DNA of 64,000 nucleotides from Planctomycetota bacterium (GCA_020638695.1 JACKIB010000002.1:248001-312000); one strand, 5' to 3'; shown: positions 1 to 8,882, numbered from the stretch's first letter. Notes: a model not told the origin generated them from the sequence alone. Translations and numbers: made by a program.

Positions 1-313
1 ACTCGGCCGTGGCGAAGCTGGTCGAGATGAACACCTGCAACGCGATGCCACGCTTGGGCGCAAACCGAACCGTGTTGTTGTAGGTGTCGGCGCGGAGCGT
101 GATGCCCCGGATCGAACGCGGTTGGTCGAAACCGGGCGGCAGCACCGCTTGGTTGTAGATGTCCATCAGCCGCACCGGGGTGGCTCCGCCGAACAGGTGT
201 GGACTGGTACCGGAACCCTCGACCGACGTCAGCCCGAAGGGAGCAACCTGCGCCACCGCGGCGACCGCGGTGCACAGGACCGAAATCACCACACGCCAAC
301 TTCTGGAATCCAC
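1..313 (-). CDS. Secreted protein, N-terminal part only (runs off the window)
   Basis: Reading leftward from a GTG at 313 gives about 104 residues without a stop before the window edge. An AGGAG-type ribosome-binding site lies just upstream of that GTG (positions 320-325). The first 25 residues are a signal peptide (VDSRSWRVVISVLCTAVAAVAQ), so the product is exported. The mature part contains a stretch on RLMDIYNQAVLPPGF and IRGITLRADTYNNTV, resembling secreted proteins of unknown function common in Planctomycetota. No catalytic motif is visible. The gene is divergent from bolA. Only the start can be judged here. Confidence 0.6.
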   Translation of the reverse strand, partial: MDSRSWRVVISVLCTAVAAVAQVAPFGLTSVEGSGTSPHLFGGATPVRLMDIYNQAVLPPGFDQPRSIRGITLRADTYNNTVRFAPKRGIALQVFISTSFATAE

Positions 314-450
314 CGCACACCTCCTGTTCGACTCGCCCCCATGACATCGTCGGATCGGCGGGCGACCTTGACTTGGCTTTCGCCAGCGCCTACTCCTCCA
401 GGCCGGGCGCGTGTCGGCCTGCGCTCCCGCCTACACTTCCGAGAGCCAAG

Positions 451-678
451 ATGTTGAGCACCCAAGACGTCAAGCAGCTGATCGAAGCCGCGATCCCCGG
501 CGCGACCGCCGAAGTCGCGGACCTGACCGGGACTTCCGACCACTTCGATATCCGGGTCACCGCCCCGGCGTTCGCCGGCAAGAGCCGCATCGAGCAGCAC
601 AAGATGGTGCAGGCGGCACTCGGCCAGCACTTGACGACCACCATTCACGCGGTGCAGATCAAGACCTCCACCGAATAG
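451..678 (+). CDS. bolA: BolA family protein
   Basis: A 75-residue protein of BolA size. BolA-family proteins partner monothiol glutaredoxins in binding and delivering [2Fe-2S] clusters. The central segment HFDIRVTAPAFAGKSRIEQH matches the family's conserved 'F.G...V.RHR.V' region, and the C-terminal ALGQHLTTTIHAVQIKT fits the last helix and strand. The ATG at 451 is chosen because the open frame upstream of it (from 199) is low-complexity basic sequence without family similarity. A CGFS glutaredoxin gene follows after 25 bases, the classic BolA-Grx4 pairing. The usual histidine ligand position is replaced by the IEQHKM segment, so an H is still present. Confidence 0.85.
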   Translation: MLSTQDVKQLIEAAIPGATAEVADLTGTSDHFDIRVTAPAFAGKSRIEQHKMVQAALGQHLTTTIHAVQIKTSTE

Positions 679-703
679 AATCCTTCCGAGCGAGACACCC
701 CCC

Positions 704-1018
704 ATGTGGACCCCCGAAACCGTCAAGGACGTCGTCAGCAAGCATCGCCTGGTCATCTTCGCCAAGGGCACCAAGGAGCAGCCGATGTGCGGCTTCTCGC
801 ACCGGGCCATCCACATCATGAACCTGGTCGGTCAGCCGTTCGAAGTCGTCAACATCTTCGACGACCCCAGCATCCGCCCGGCCCTGGTCGAGTTCAGCAA
901 GTGGCCGACCACGCCGCAGCTGTTCGTCGATGGTGAACTGATCGGCGGATCGGACATCGTGCTGGAAATGTACGAAAGCGGCGAGCTACAGCAGAAGATC
1001 GCCGCAGCCAAGAGCTGA
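704..1018 (+). CDS. grxD: Monothiol CGFS-type glutaredoxin (Grx4 family)
   Basis: 104 residues, the normal length for a single-domain Grx4. The active site CGFS lies in QPMCGFSHRAI (about residues 29-32), and glutathione-binding elements WPTTPQLFVDGELIGGSDIV follow in the right order. CGFS glutaredoxins carry a glutathione-coordinated [2Fe-2S] cluster and pass it to client proteins, usually with BolA. It directly follows bolA on the same strand, so the two are probably co-transcribed. It acts in the cytoplasm, and this window encodes several Fe-S proteins it could serve, including the iron-sulfur subunit at 14961-15827. Confidence 0.93.
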   Translation: MWTPETVKDVVSKHRLVIFAKGTKEQPMCGFSHRAIHIMNLVGQPFEVVNIFDDPSIRPALVEFSKWPTTPQLFVDGELIGGSDIVLEMYESGELQQKIAAAKS

Positions 1019-1137
1019 TCGATTCCCCGGCGGCACGCCGCTGTCCAATACCGAGACACCCCCCTCAAGGTGGCTGGTAGGAATCCCGACACCTCATCGG
1101 CGGGTGAGCCCGAACGGGCACCGCCGAGAAACGACAC

Positions 1138-2787
1138 ATGGGGATTCCAACGGACGAGGCTCCTGAGCGGAGATACGTGACGCTGCACCGAGCCATCGAA
1201 CAGGGCAAGGGCTCGGACGACATCTGGTCGGAACTCAGCGTGGTCTGTTGCCAGCTCGGCAAGAACGACGAGGCGCTGCGCGGAGTCGAACAGATTCGGG
1301 ACCCTCGTTCGCGCTACCGCACCGAGCTGTTCCTGATCAACAAGGGCGTGCTCGAGCACCCGTCCGACGAGCGGCTCGAGGCGATCCCTCCCGACACCGA
1401 GATCAGCCGCACCTACCAGGAAGAGATCAAGGACGCGGTCGGCTTCCTGTTCCTCGAGCACATGCCGCTCACCGTGATGGCGGCGACCTTGTTCTTCCCG
1501 CTGGTGCTCGGTCTTGGCGGGTTCATCTGTTCTGGCCGCGAGTTGTGGATCATCCCGATCCTCGCACTCGCACCGGTACTGTTGATCATCGGGGTCGTCG
1601 GTGCGCTGGGCATGGGCATCATGCGCGCCGCCGCCAACGGCTCGGACGATCCTCCTCCGCTGCCCGGCCTGCAGGACCTGGTGCGCGACTCGCGCCGCTT
1701 CTTGCTCGACGGCATGTTGATCTTCATGGCGCTCCACGCCCCGGGCGCTTTCGCCATGCAGCTCGGCCTGCCGATCTCGGTCAGCCTGCCGCTGTTGCTG
1801 CTCGGCGCCGCGGTGATGCCGATGGTGCTCGCGCTGCGCTACAACCGCAACGACTGGCAGGCGTTCTCGCCCCGCGTGCTGGTTCCGGCGTTGCTGCACG
1901 CCGGCGAAGCGTACTTCTTCCTGGTGATCCTGGCCGGCGGACTCCTGTTCACCCCGGCGATCATCGCCACCCTGTTGACTGACGGGTCGGATCTGTACCT
2001 GCGGCTGTCGCTGATCGGCCCGATGGCGATCGCACCTGGAATCATCGTGGCCCGCCTGGTCGGCCGCGTGCTGTTCCTCAACCGCATCCTGCTGCACCAG
2101 GTCATGACCAATCCGGACGCCGACGTCGCCACCGCGGAGGCGAGCCGCGCAGAGACCCAAGCCCGTCCGAGCGGAGTCCGCCCGGGGACCGCCAGCGGGA
2201 CCCGCCCGGCCAGCGCCGCGCGACCGGCGAGTGGAGCCCGACCGGCGAGCGGCCGGCACCCGAGCGCTCCCCCGTCGAGCCGGCGGAGCGCTCAGGAAGG
2301 CGGTCTGCACCGCCGACCGGCTCATGCTCAGCAGGGCCGTCCCAGCCCGGCGCCGCGGATGCGCGTCGACGACCGCCCGCTGGAGACCGACGCGCCGGCG
2401 CGGCGCCCGAGCGAGCGCCACCTGCAACAGCGGGTCCGCACCGAAGTCGAGGCGCGCGCCGCGCAGCAGGGCAGCGGGCCGCGAAGCCGCGCCCAACTGG
2501 AGGCAGCCCGCATCGCCGAGCAGCAGCGAGCCGCGCCGGCGCCGGCCAAGCAGCGACGCACTCGGTCGCAGCCGTCGGCTGCACCGCAGTCGCCCGTCCC
2601 GCCGCAGCAGCACTTCCGTCCAGAGGACGTGGTGGGTGATCCGATTCCTGACCTCGAGAACATCCCGGGCGCCTGCGTGGTGCGCGGCCGCGATCGCGAA
2701 GCGGCAGGTGCTCGTCCCAAGCCGAGCAGCCGGCCGCGTCATGCGCGGCCTAATGCGCCGCGGGCTCCCCGCCAGGATCGCCGCTGA
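1138..2787 (+). CDS. Polytopic membrane protein with long basic Pro/Ala/Arg tail
   Basis: I do not recognise the family. Residues 1-95 are soluble and helical (a short TPR-like stretch around LHRAIEQGKGSDDIWSELSVVCCQLGKNDEA). Residues about 100-325 hold five to six hydrophobic segments. Residues about 335-549 are a disordered, highly basic tail rich in Arg, Pro, Ala, Ser and Gln that ends in RQDRR. The tail keeps the coding-strand codon bias of the body, so it is probably real. The 3' end overlaps the end of the queuosine-transporter gene on the other strand by 38 bases. A role at the membrane with a nucleic-acid- or partner-binding tail is possible but unproven. Confidence 0.6.
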   Translation: MGIPTDEAPERRYVTLHRAIEQGKGSDDIWSELSVVCCQLGKNDEALRGVEQIRDPRSRYRTELFLINKGVLEHPSDERLEAIPPDTEISRTYQEEIKDAVGFLFLEHMPLTVMAATLFFPLVLGLGGFICSGRELWIIPILALAPVLLIIGVVGALGMGIMRAAANGSDDPPPLPGLQDLVRDSRRFLLDGMLIFMALHAPGAFAMQLGLPISVSLPLLLLGAAVMPMVLALRYNRNDWQAFSPRVLVPALLHAGEAYFFLVILAGGLLFTPAIIATLLTDGSDLYLRLSLIGPMAIAPGIIVARLVGRVLFLNRILLHQVMTNPDADVATAEASRAETQARPSGVRPGTASGTRPASAARPASGARPASGRHPSAPPSSRRSAQEGGLHRRPAHAQQGRPSPAPRMRVDDRPLETDAPARRPSERHLQQRVRTEVEARAAQQGSGPRSRAQLEAARIAEQQRAAPAPAKQRRTRSQPSAAPQSPVPPQQHFRPEDVVGDPIPDLENIPGACVVRGRDREAAGARPKPSSRPRHARPNAPRAPRQDRR

Positions 2788-3427
2788 GGTAGCGGCGCAG
2801 CAGGTACACGCCGAGGTACGCGAACGGCGTGTCGGCCAGCGCGCACAGCACCTTGAAGTACCATCCATCGACGATCGCGTCGGTGATCTTCTCGGTCGAC
2901 CACACGCCCGCGAACAGCACGACCACGACCAGAATCGTGTCGACCAACTGCGAACAGATCGTCGACACGTTGTTGCGCAGCCACAGATAGCGGCCCCGCG
3001 TCAGGTCCTTGCAGAAGTGGAACAGCTGCACATCGACCAGCTGTGCCACCAAGTAGGCGACCATCGACGCCAGGATGACCCGCCACGAGCTGCCGAACAC
3101 CTCGCGGAACGCCGCATCGCCCGTGCCGCCTTCCATCGCGTCCGTCGCCAGGGCCAGGGAGATGATCCCCAGAACGAACACCGAGCCGAAGAACCCGGTC
3201 ATCACCACCTGGTTGGCGCGACGCTTGCCGTAGACCTCGGACAGCACGTCGGTGACCAGGAAGGTGACTGGATACGGCAGGATGCCGACCGACACGGTGA
3301 ACCGGTGGAAGCCGAAATCGAGGACGGTGAACTTCTTGGCGATCAGGTTGCAGGCGACCAGCGCGGCCATGAACAGGCCTGCGAGCACCAACAAGCCGGT
3401 GAGGTATCGTTCGTGTCCGCGCTGCAT
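2750..3427 (-). CDS. yhhQ: Queuosine precursor transporter (VUT/YhhQ family)
   Basis: About 225 residues with six hydrophobic segments, typical of the VUT family (formerly DUF165). These inner-membrane proteins import the queuosine precursors preQ0 or preQ1, or the q base, for tRNA modification. The conserved signature TDVLSEVYGKRRAN follows the second membrane segment, and SFxVAQLVD/HFCKDLT-type residues (VAYLVAQLVDVQLFHF, LRNNVSTICSQLVDT) are present. The ATG at 3427 (MQRGHERYLTG) is preferred to the upstream open frame, which adds 13 basic residues. It is convergent with, and slightly overlaps, the upstream membrane protein. No other queuosine gene is visible in the window. Confidence 0.88.
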   Translation of the reverse strand: MQRGHERYLTGLLVLAGLFMAALVACNLIAKKFTVLDFGFHRFTVSVGILPYPVTFLVTDVLSEVYGKRRANQVVMTGFFGSVFVLGIISLALATDAMEGGTGDAAFREVFGSSWRVILASMVAYLVAQLVDVQLFHFCKDLTRGRYLWLRNNVSTICSQLVDTILVVVVLFAGVWSTEKITDAIVDGWYFKVLCALADTPFAYLGVYLLRRYLSGDPGGEPAAH

Positions 3428-3897
3428 CGACCCCGGGAACTTGACCCGTCGGCCCCCGGGCCGCAAGGCGCGTCTCCGGAACTTCCTGACCTGGCCACCT
3501 CCGTCTTGCGCTCAGCGCGGCTCCGCCGTGCGGCAATTCCCCTTGTCGCTGCGACGGATCGACGCGACACCGGGAGAACACGGCGGCCGGCGGTGGATCC
3601 GGACCGGTCGAACGGTCGTCGCCAACCCGACTCGAACGGACCACTGAAGAGCGAGGCGTCGCGGGTGCCGCCGCCGCGAAGCGACCGCGCCTGAGCCAGC
3701 GGGGGCAGGTAGTCGTCACGTTGCGGCCGTCGCCCTGATGAGGGAGTGCGGTTCGGCTGCGGCGGCGGTGCGCGAGCTCGGACCGCGCCACGCCCGGCGT
3801 GGCCGCGGCATGGCGGCCACGACGCGCCAGCCATCCGCAGGCTCGGCGGCGCGGTCGCCCGCCCCACGCGGTCCCGCGGACACCTCAAGAACGGGTT
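3428..3897. other. Intergenic region, no gene supported
   Basis: 470 bases between two divergently transcribed membrane-protein genes. Open frames on both strands exist, but they encode only Arg/Pro/Ala-rich sequence with no family similarity, as expected from chance in GC-rich DNA. I saw no tRNA, hairpin terminator or repeat copy here. Promoters for both flanking genes must lie in it, but no motif could be assigned. Confidence 0.5.
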
Positions 3898-5277
3898 GTG
3901 GGGATTCCGACCAAGAGACGTGTGAGCAGCCTCGCCGCCTCCGCATCCGCCCCGCCAGCGGCCGCTCCGCGCCGGGCGGTGCCATTGCGCGGGCTGCTGT
4001 GGCTCGCGATCGTCGCGGTACTGGTGGCGCGCAGCAGCAACGCGTTTCTCTACCCGGTGATGTGGGGCGAGGACGGGACGGAGCTGTTCCTGTACTACCT
4101 CGACCGCCGGGCCCCCTCGGCGATCATCCACTTCTACCAGGGCTACGTCTCGTTGCTGCCGAACCTGGTCGGCTGGTCGGTCGCCTGGCTGCCACTCGGG
4201 GTGCAACCGTACGCGCTGGCGCTCGCTGCCGCGTTCCTCTCCGCAGGCGTCTTCAGCTGGCTGGCGTCGCCTCGGTTCGACTGGATCGTCGCGCACCCGG
4301 CGCGCCGCGCAGCACTCGGTTTCGTGCTCGCCGTGTTGCCGTTCGGCAACTTCGCGATCGACGCGTGCACGATGTACTCCCTCTGGCCGCTGCTTCTGGC
4401 GCTGCTTCTCGCAGCGCTCGCACGCGCACCCCAACACGTGCCGGCCGCGATCACCGAACTCGCGCTCCTCGCCCTGTGCCTCGCGTCGAACCCGTTGTCG
4501 ATCGCCCTGCTGCCGGTATGGCTCCTGCGCCTGTGGCACCCCGAGATTCCGGGCGAGGCACTCGCGCGGCCGGGCGTGGCGCGCGGGTACTTTGCCGCCC
4601 TCGCGGTGTGCACCGTGGCCTACCCACTGCTCCTGATCGTCCCCGGCCACACGACCCCGGTCGCCGTGCCGCGGGTGCTGACCGACTCGGCCGGCCTGTT
4701 CGTCGATCGGGTGCTGATCGAACCGCTGCTCGGCCTGAACGGTCGGTTGCAGCTCGCGCAGTTGGCGCCCGCGCTGCTGTGGCCGGTCGGTATCGTGCCG
4801 GTGCTCGTGTGGGTCGGCGCGTGGCGACGGCTGCCGCAAGCGCACCGCTGGGCGCTGGCGGTGCTACTCGGAAGCGCGACGGTCATGACCGCGCTCGCCG
4901 TCTACGGGCGTCACTACAAGTTCGACAAGATGCTGGTGTGGGGGCAGCGCTACACGTACGTGCCGCGCTACGCGAGCTATCTCGCGCTGCTGCTTTGCGG
5001 CTCGGTGCTGCTACGCGATGCGTCGCGCACGACCCGCCGACTCCTGCTGTGCGCGATCGCGGCCCACGCCGCAGCACTCGCCCACGCGAACGCGTTCTAC
5101 TTCCGCACTCTCGATCACCATGGGCGGCGCCTGGTCGAGTTCGTGCACCGCGCGGCGGCGTGGCGTTCCGACCCGAATCGAGCCGGAACGACCATCATCC
5201 ACCGCGAGCCGACACGCGATCTGGTGGTACCCGCGCCACGCACCACCGCGACGCCCGCGCCGCCGACGCCTCGCTGA
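3898..5277 (+). CDS. Large polytopic membrane protein, possible GT-C-like glycosyltransferase
   Basis: About 459 residues with around ten hydrophobic segments. The GTG at 3898 is chosen because the frame upstream of it is basic and low-complexity. After the first membrane segment comes an acidic loop, WGEDGTELFLYYLDRR. An acidic motif in the first loop is typical of GT-C glycosyltransferases, which move sugars from lipid carriers outside the membrane. Downstream motifs are HFYQGYVSLLPNLVGW and KFDKMLVWGQRYTYVPRYASYL. I cannot place it in a named family. It stands alone between a long intergenic stretch and the AtuA trio. A second GT-C-like protein lies at 28064-29380. Confidence 0.65.
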   Translation: MGIPTKRRVSSLAASASAPPAAAPRRAVPLRGLLWLAIVAVLVARSSNAFLYPVMWGEDGTELFLYYLDRRAPSAIIHFYQGYVSLLPNLVGWSVAWLPLGVQPYALALAAAFLSAGVFSWLASPRFDWIVAHPARRAALGFVLAVLPFGNFAIDACTMYSLWPLLLALLLAALARAPQHVPAAITELALLALCLASNPLSIALLPVWLLRLWHPEIPGEALARPGVARGYFAALAVCTVAYPLLLIVPGHTTPVAVPRVLTDSAGLFVDRVLIEPLLGLNGRLQLAQLAPALLWPVGIVPVLVWVGAWRRLPQAHRWALAVLLGSATVMTALAVYGRHYKFDKMLVWGQRYTYVPRYASYLALLLCGSVLLRDASRTTRRLLLCAIAAHAAALAHANAFYFRTLDHHGRRLVEFVHRAAAWRSDPNRAGTTIIHREPTRDLVVPAPRTTATPAPPTPR

Positions 5278-5336
5278 GCCCGAGAATCCACCGCGGGGCG
5301 CCGCGAAGTTCGGCGGCACCCCACTAGACTGAGAGC

Positions 5337-6698
5337 ATGCGTGATCAAGTGCTCGTCGCCAACGGCCAGGGTTTCTGGGGCGATTCGATCCTCGGCCCGG
5401 TGCGCCTGGTCCGGGAAGGCCCCCTCGACTACCTCGCCCTCGACTACTTGGCCGAGGTGACGATGAGCATCATGCAGAAGTTGAAGAGCCGCGATCCCAA
5501 CGCCGGCTACGCGACCGACTTCATCCGCATGCTGGATAGGACCTATCCGGATCTGGCGGAGAAGGGCGTGAAGGTGATCGCCAACGCGGGGGGTGTGAAC
5601 CCGCGGGCGTGCATGGACGCGGCGGTGCAGTTGGCGCGCAAGAAGGACATCCGGGGACTGCGGGTCGGCGTGGTGCTCGGCGACGACATCCTGACGCGGA
5701 TTCCCGAACTGCTCGCCAGCGGTCAAGACCTGGCGAACATGGACACCGGCGCGCCGCTGTCGACCGTCGCCGACAAGATCACCAGTGCCAACGTCTACAT
5801 CGGCGCCGGGCCGGTCGCCGAGTGTCTGGCGGCGGGCGCCGACATCGTGATCGGCGGGCGCATCACCGACCCGGCACTGGTCGCCGGACCGCTGCTGCAC
5901 GAGTTCGGCTGGTCGGCGCAGGACTACGCGAAATTGGCCGCCGCGACGGTGGCCGGACACATCGTGGAGTGCGGGCCGCAGTGCACCGGCGGCAACTTCA
6001 CCGCATGGCGCGAAGTGCGCGATTTCGTCCGGATCGGCTACCCGATCATCGAAGCGCACCCCGACGGTTCGTTCTTCGTCACCAAGCATCCGGGCACCGG
6101 CGGTTTGATCGACCGGCGCACCGTGATCTCGCAGCTGCTCTACGAGATGGGTGACCCGAACCGCTACCTGGGGCCCGACTGCACCGCCAACTTCGCCAGC
6201 GCGCGGATCCACGACGCCGGACCGGACCGGGTGCGGGTCGACGGCGTGGAGGGAGCGCCCCCGCCGGAGACCTACAAGGTTTCGATCAGCTACCACAGCG
6301 GCTTCAAAGCGGTTGGCCAGCTGACCGTTTCGGGTCCGGACGCGGTCGACAAGGCGCACCTGTGTGCCGAGATCGTGTTCGGTCGATTGGCGCTCGACGG
6401 GGTGACGTTCGCGGAGCACGAGAAGCTCATCGAGTTGGTCGGCACGGGCGTGTGCCACGCCGGCATCGTGCCCGCCGCGGACCCGCCCGAGGTGGTGCTG
6501 CGGCTCGGCGTGAAGTCGCCGGACCGCGCCAAGGTCGATCGCTTCGGGATGGAGATCGTTCCGTTGGTGACCAGCGGACCTCCCGGGGTCACCGGGTTCG
6601 CAGGTGGCCGGCCGAAGGCCACCGAGATCATCAGCTACTGGCCGGCGCTGCTGCCGCGCGAATTGGTCGAGACGTCCGTCGAGGTACAGGAGGTATGA
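5337..6698 (+). CDS. AtuA family protein (acyclic terpene utilisation-like, formerly DUF1446)
   Basis: 453 residues matching the AtuA/DUF1446 family from end to end: LVANGQGFWGDS near the start, GVKVIANAGGVNPRACMDA, then GAGPVAECLAAGADIVIGGRITDPALVAGPLLHEFGW and IVECGPQCTGGNFTAW. AtuA is required for catabolism of citronellol-type terpenes in Pseudomonas, but its reaction is not established, and most homologues sit in acyl-CoA degradation clusters. The product should be cytoplasmic. Its stop codon overlaps the ATG of the next gene (ATGA), and an AGGAGG site lies within its last codons. The expected C-terminal domain is encoded separately by that next gene. Confidence 0.88.
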   Translation: MRDQVLVANGQGFWGDSILGPVRLVREGPLDYLALDYLAEVTMSIMQKLKSRDPNAGYATDFIRMLDRTYPDLAEKGVKVIANAGGVNPRACMDAAVQLARKKDIRGLRVGVVLGDDILTRIPELLASGQDLANMDTGAPLSTVADKITSANVYIGAGPVAECLAAGADIVIGGRITDPALVAGPLLHEFGWSAQDYAKLAAATVAGHIVECGPQCTGGNFTAWREVRDFVRIGYPIIEAHPDGSFFVTKHPGTGGLIDRRTVISQLLYEMGDPNRYLGPDCTANFASARIHDAGPDRVRVDGVEGAPPPETYKVSISYHSGFKAVGQLTVSGPDAVDKAHLCAEIVFGRLALDGVTFAEHEKLIELVGTGVCHAGIVPAADPPEVVLRLGVKSPDRAKVDRFGMEIVPLVTSGPPGVTGFAGGRPKATEIISYWPALLPRELVETSVEVQEV

Positions 6699-7027
6699 CC
6701 GTGGGCAAGACGAGGCTCGGCGACTTCGCGATGGCGCGGTCGGGCGACAAGGGTGACGGGAGCAATGTCGGGGTGTTCGTCCAGAACGAGGCCGACTACG
6801 AGTTCCTGGTCGCGTTCCTGACTCCGGAGCGAGTGAAGCAGCACTTCGGACACATCTGCCACGGCGAGGTGGTGCGGTTCGAGGCACCGAACATGTTGGC
6901 GCTGAACTTCCTGCTGGGCGACAGCCTTGGCGGTGGCGGCAGCGAGAGCCTGTTGACCGACGCGCAGGGCAAGACCCACGGCTTGGCGCTGCTCGAGATG
7001 GTGGTCGAGCGCCCGGAGCGAGCTTGA
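6695..7027 (+). CDS. AtuA C-terminal (ferredoxin-like fold) domain protein, free-standing
   Basis: 110 residues. The pattern LGDFAMARSGDKGDGSNVGV, then CHGEVVRFEAPNMLALNFLLGDSLGGGG, is typical of the small domain that is often fused to the C-terminus of AtuA proteins but occurs as a separate gene in many bacteria. The ATG at 6695 overlaps the stop of the AtuA gene and is preceded by AGGAGG (6688-6693), so the two products are translationally coupled and probably form one complex. Its own stop overlaps the TTG start of the phosphate acyltransferase gene. Function in the complex is unknown. Confidence 0.85.
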   Translation: MTVGKTRLGDFAMARSGDKGDGSNVGVFVQNEADYEFLVAFLTPERVKQHFGHICHGEVVRFEAPNMLALNFLLGDSLGGGGSESLLTDAQGKTHGLALLEMVVERPERA

Positions 7028-7959
7028 GCCTCCCCGGGGTCCTGCAGTCACTGCACGACCGGGCTCGCGCGCGACGCCGCAGGGTCCTGCTTCCCGAAGC
7101 GGATGATCCGCGCACTCGAGCCGCCGCACGCACGCTCGAGCAGCACGGTCTGTGCGAGCCGCTCCTGGTCGAGCAGCCGCGACAGGATCCCCGTTTCGAA
7201 CGCGTCGTCGAACACGTGTTCGCGCGCCGGCGAGCCAAGGGGCTCGACCGGGACGGTGCGGCGGCGCTGGCGTCGCAACCGCTGTACTTCGCCGCGGCAC
7301 TGGTCGGTCTCGGGGAGGCGGACGCCAGCGTGGCCGGAGCGACCCACGCCACCGCCGAGGTGATCCGGGCGGGACTGTACTGCGTCGGCACGGCCCCGGG
7401 AATCGACGTCGTGTCGTCGATGTTCCTGATGGTGCGTGGCGAGGCGGTCTACAGCTTCGCCGACTGCGGGGTCATCCCGGAGCCCGATCCACGGCAGCTG
7501 GCGGCGATCGCCGCCGCGACGGTCGACAACCACCTGCTGCTAGCCGGCACGCCGCCCCGGGTCGCGTTCCTGTCGTTCTCGACCAAGGGCAGCGCGACCC
7601 ACCCGAAGGTCGACAAGGTCTGCGCCGGGTTGTCGGCTTTTCGCGCCTTGCGGCCCGACGTCCCGGCGGATGGTGAACTGCAGTTCGACGCCGCGGTGGT
7701 ACCCGAGATCGCCGAACGCAAGGCACCGGGCAGCCCCGCGGCCGGTGCCGCCAACGTGTTCGTGTTCCCCGACCTCGACGCGGGCAACATCGCCTACAAG
7801 ATCACCGAACGGCTCGGTGGCTTCCAAGCGTTCGGGCCGTTGATCCAAGGCCTGGCCCGACCGTGCCTCGACCTGTCGCGCGGCTGCAGCGCCGACGACA
7901 TCGTCCACGTCGCGGTGATCGCATCGGTGATGGCCGGCCGCGCCCGATCCGCGGACTGA
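7024..7959 (+). CDS. Phosphate acyltransferase (acetyl/butyryl) family protein
   Basis: 311 residues of the phosphate acetyl/butaryl transferase fold. Family segments seen are RRRVLLPEADDPRTRAAA at the N-terminus, then PLYFAAALVGLGEADASVAGA, then PRVAFLSFSTKGSATHPKVDKV, and near the end ANVFVFPDLDAGNIAYKITERL. These enzymes exchange CoA and phosphate on short-chain acyl groups (acyl-CoA + Pi to acyl phosphate + CoA). The start is a TTG at 7024 within the stop of the preceding gene. The coupling to AtuA proteins suggests it acts on the short acyl-CoA released by that pathway. The sequence does not tell acetyl from branched or butyryl substrates, and no kinase partner gene is adjacent. Confidence 0.85.
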   Translation: MSLPGVLQSLHDRARARRRRVLLPEADDPRTRAAARTLEQHGLCEPLLVEQPRQDPRFERVVEHVFARRRAKGLDRDGAAALASQPLYFAAALVGLGEADASVAGATHATAEVIRAGLYCVGTAPGIDVVSSMFLMVRGEAVYSFADCGVIPEPDPRQLAAIAAATVDNHLLLAGTPPRVAFLSFSTKGSATHPKVDKVCAGLSAFRALRPDVPADGELQFDAAVVPEIAERKAPGSPAAGAANVFVFPDLDAGNIAYKITERLGGFQAFGPLIQGLARPCLDLSRGCSADDIVHVAVIASVMAGRARSAD

Positions 7960-7970
7960 TTCCGACGCGT

Positions 7971-8882
7971 TCAGCGGCCCCGCGCCGCGCCGCGCGCCCA
8001 CACCGACAGCGCGTCGATGACCAGAACCAACACCGCACCCAGCGAGACCCAGACCACCATTTCGTCGTAGCGCCGCGCCACACGCGCGTCGTCGATCAAC
8101 GACCCGAGCGAAGCGATGCCCAGCATGCCGAGCACCGTCGCCTCGCGGATACAGGTCTCGAAGCGATAGAAGAAGTACAGCAGCATGCGAGGGACGGTCT
8201 GCGGCACGACGGCGAACGCCGCAATCTGCCGGCGGCTGGCGCCCAGCGCCCGCAACGCCGCGGGTGCCGCAGGATCGACGTTCTCCACCACCTCGGCCCC
8301 GAGCCGACCGAGGATCCCGGCGTTGTGCAAGGCGAGCGCCAGAATCGCCGGCCATGGGTTGGCCCCCAACATCGCCAGGAACAGGAACGCCCACACATAC
8401 TCGGGGATGGCGCGCAGCAGCGTCAGCACGGCGCGGGTGACCGACACCAGCGCGCGCCAGGCGGCCGCCCGCCACCAGGGGCTCGGCGCAACGCCCGGCG
8501 TCAGGGGTTCGGATCGCGCCAGGTTGCGCGCTGCGGGCAGGGTGCACAGCGTCGCGATGATCTGCGCCAGCACGATCGCCAACACGGCGATCGCCACCGT
8601 ACGCGCCGCTGCGTCGATACCGTGGTCGCGCAGCAGGCGCAGGCCCCAGTCGATCGCGACCCGCACGTCGAACGGCGCATCGCCCTGCAGCGGGTAGGGG
8701 ACGACTGCCGTGACGAAGCGACGGAGATTGCGCAGTCTCTCGCCCCCCCCACCGATCGCGAAGCCGCTGGTCGCGGCGACTGCGAGCAACAACACGACCA
8801 TCACCACCGCGCTCCCGGCGGCGAATCGGTTGCGCGACCGCGCACGCCACAGGCGCTGCAGTTCGGCGGTCCGGTCGGTCAC
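7971..8882 (-). CDS. phnE: PhnE-type ABC transporter permease, second copy
   Basis: 303 residues from a GTG at 8882 that overlaps the upstream permease's stop (GTGA). One membrane segment comes near residues 20-42, then five in the transport domain. The cytoplasmic EAA-type loop reads ALRALGASRRQIAAFAVVPQTVPRM, and the C-terminal part, REATVLGMLGIASLGSLIDDARVARRYDEM, is typical of PhnE. PhnE pairs form the channel through which phosphonate, phosphite or related oxyanions are imported. It is the last gene of the seven-gene minus-strand operon. The open frame continues far upstream of 8882 but there only shadows the other permease. Confidence 0.9.
   Translation of the reverse strand: MTDRTAELQRLWRARSRNRFAAGSAVVMVVLLLAVAATSGFAIGGGGERLRNLRRFVTAVVPYPLQGDAPFDVRVAIDWGLRLLRDHGIDAAARTVAIAVLAIVLAQIIATLCTLPAARNLARSEPLTPGVAPSPWWRAAAWRALVSVTRAVLTLLRAIPEYVWAFLFLAMLGANPWPAILALALHNAGILGRLGAEVVENVDPAAPAALRALGASRRQIAAFAVVPQTVPRMLLYFFYRFETCIREATVLGMLGIASLGSLIDDARVARRYDEMVVWVSLGAVLVLVIDALSVWARGAARGR

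Noticed and set aside
1019..1060. A CGGCG-GCA-CGCCG hairpin after grxD
   Set aside because: The stem is only five base pairs and no T run follows, so a terminator is not supported.
832..2868. A 678-residue open frame on the minus strand
   Set aside because: It is Arg/Ala/Gly-rich, has no family likeness and lies opposite the membrane protein and part of the transporter; long shadow frames are common in GC-rich DNA.
3590..3650. A tRNA-like GGTCGAAC/ACTCGAAC stretch
   Set aside because: The T-loop-like bases do not fit a cloverleaf with acceptor and anticodon stems.
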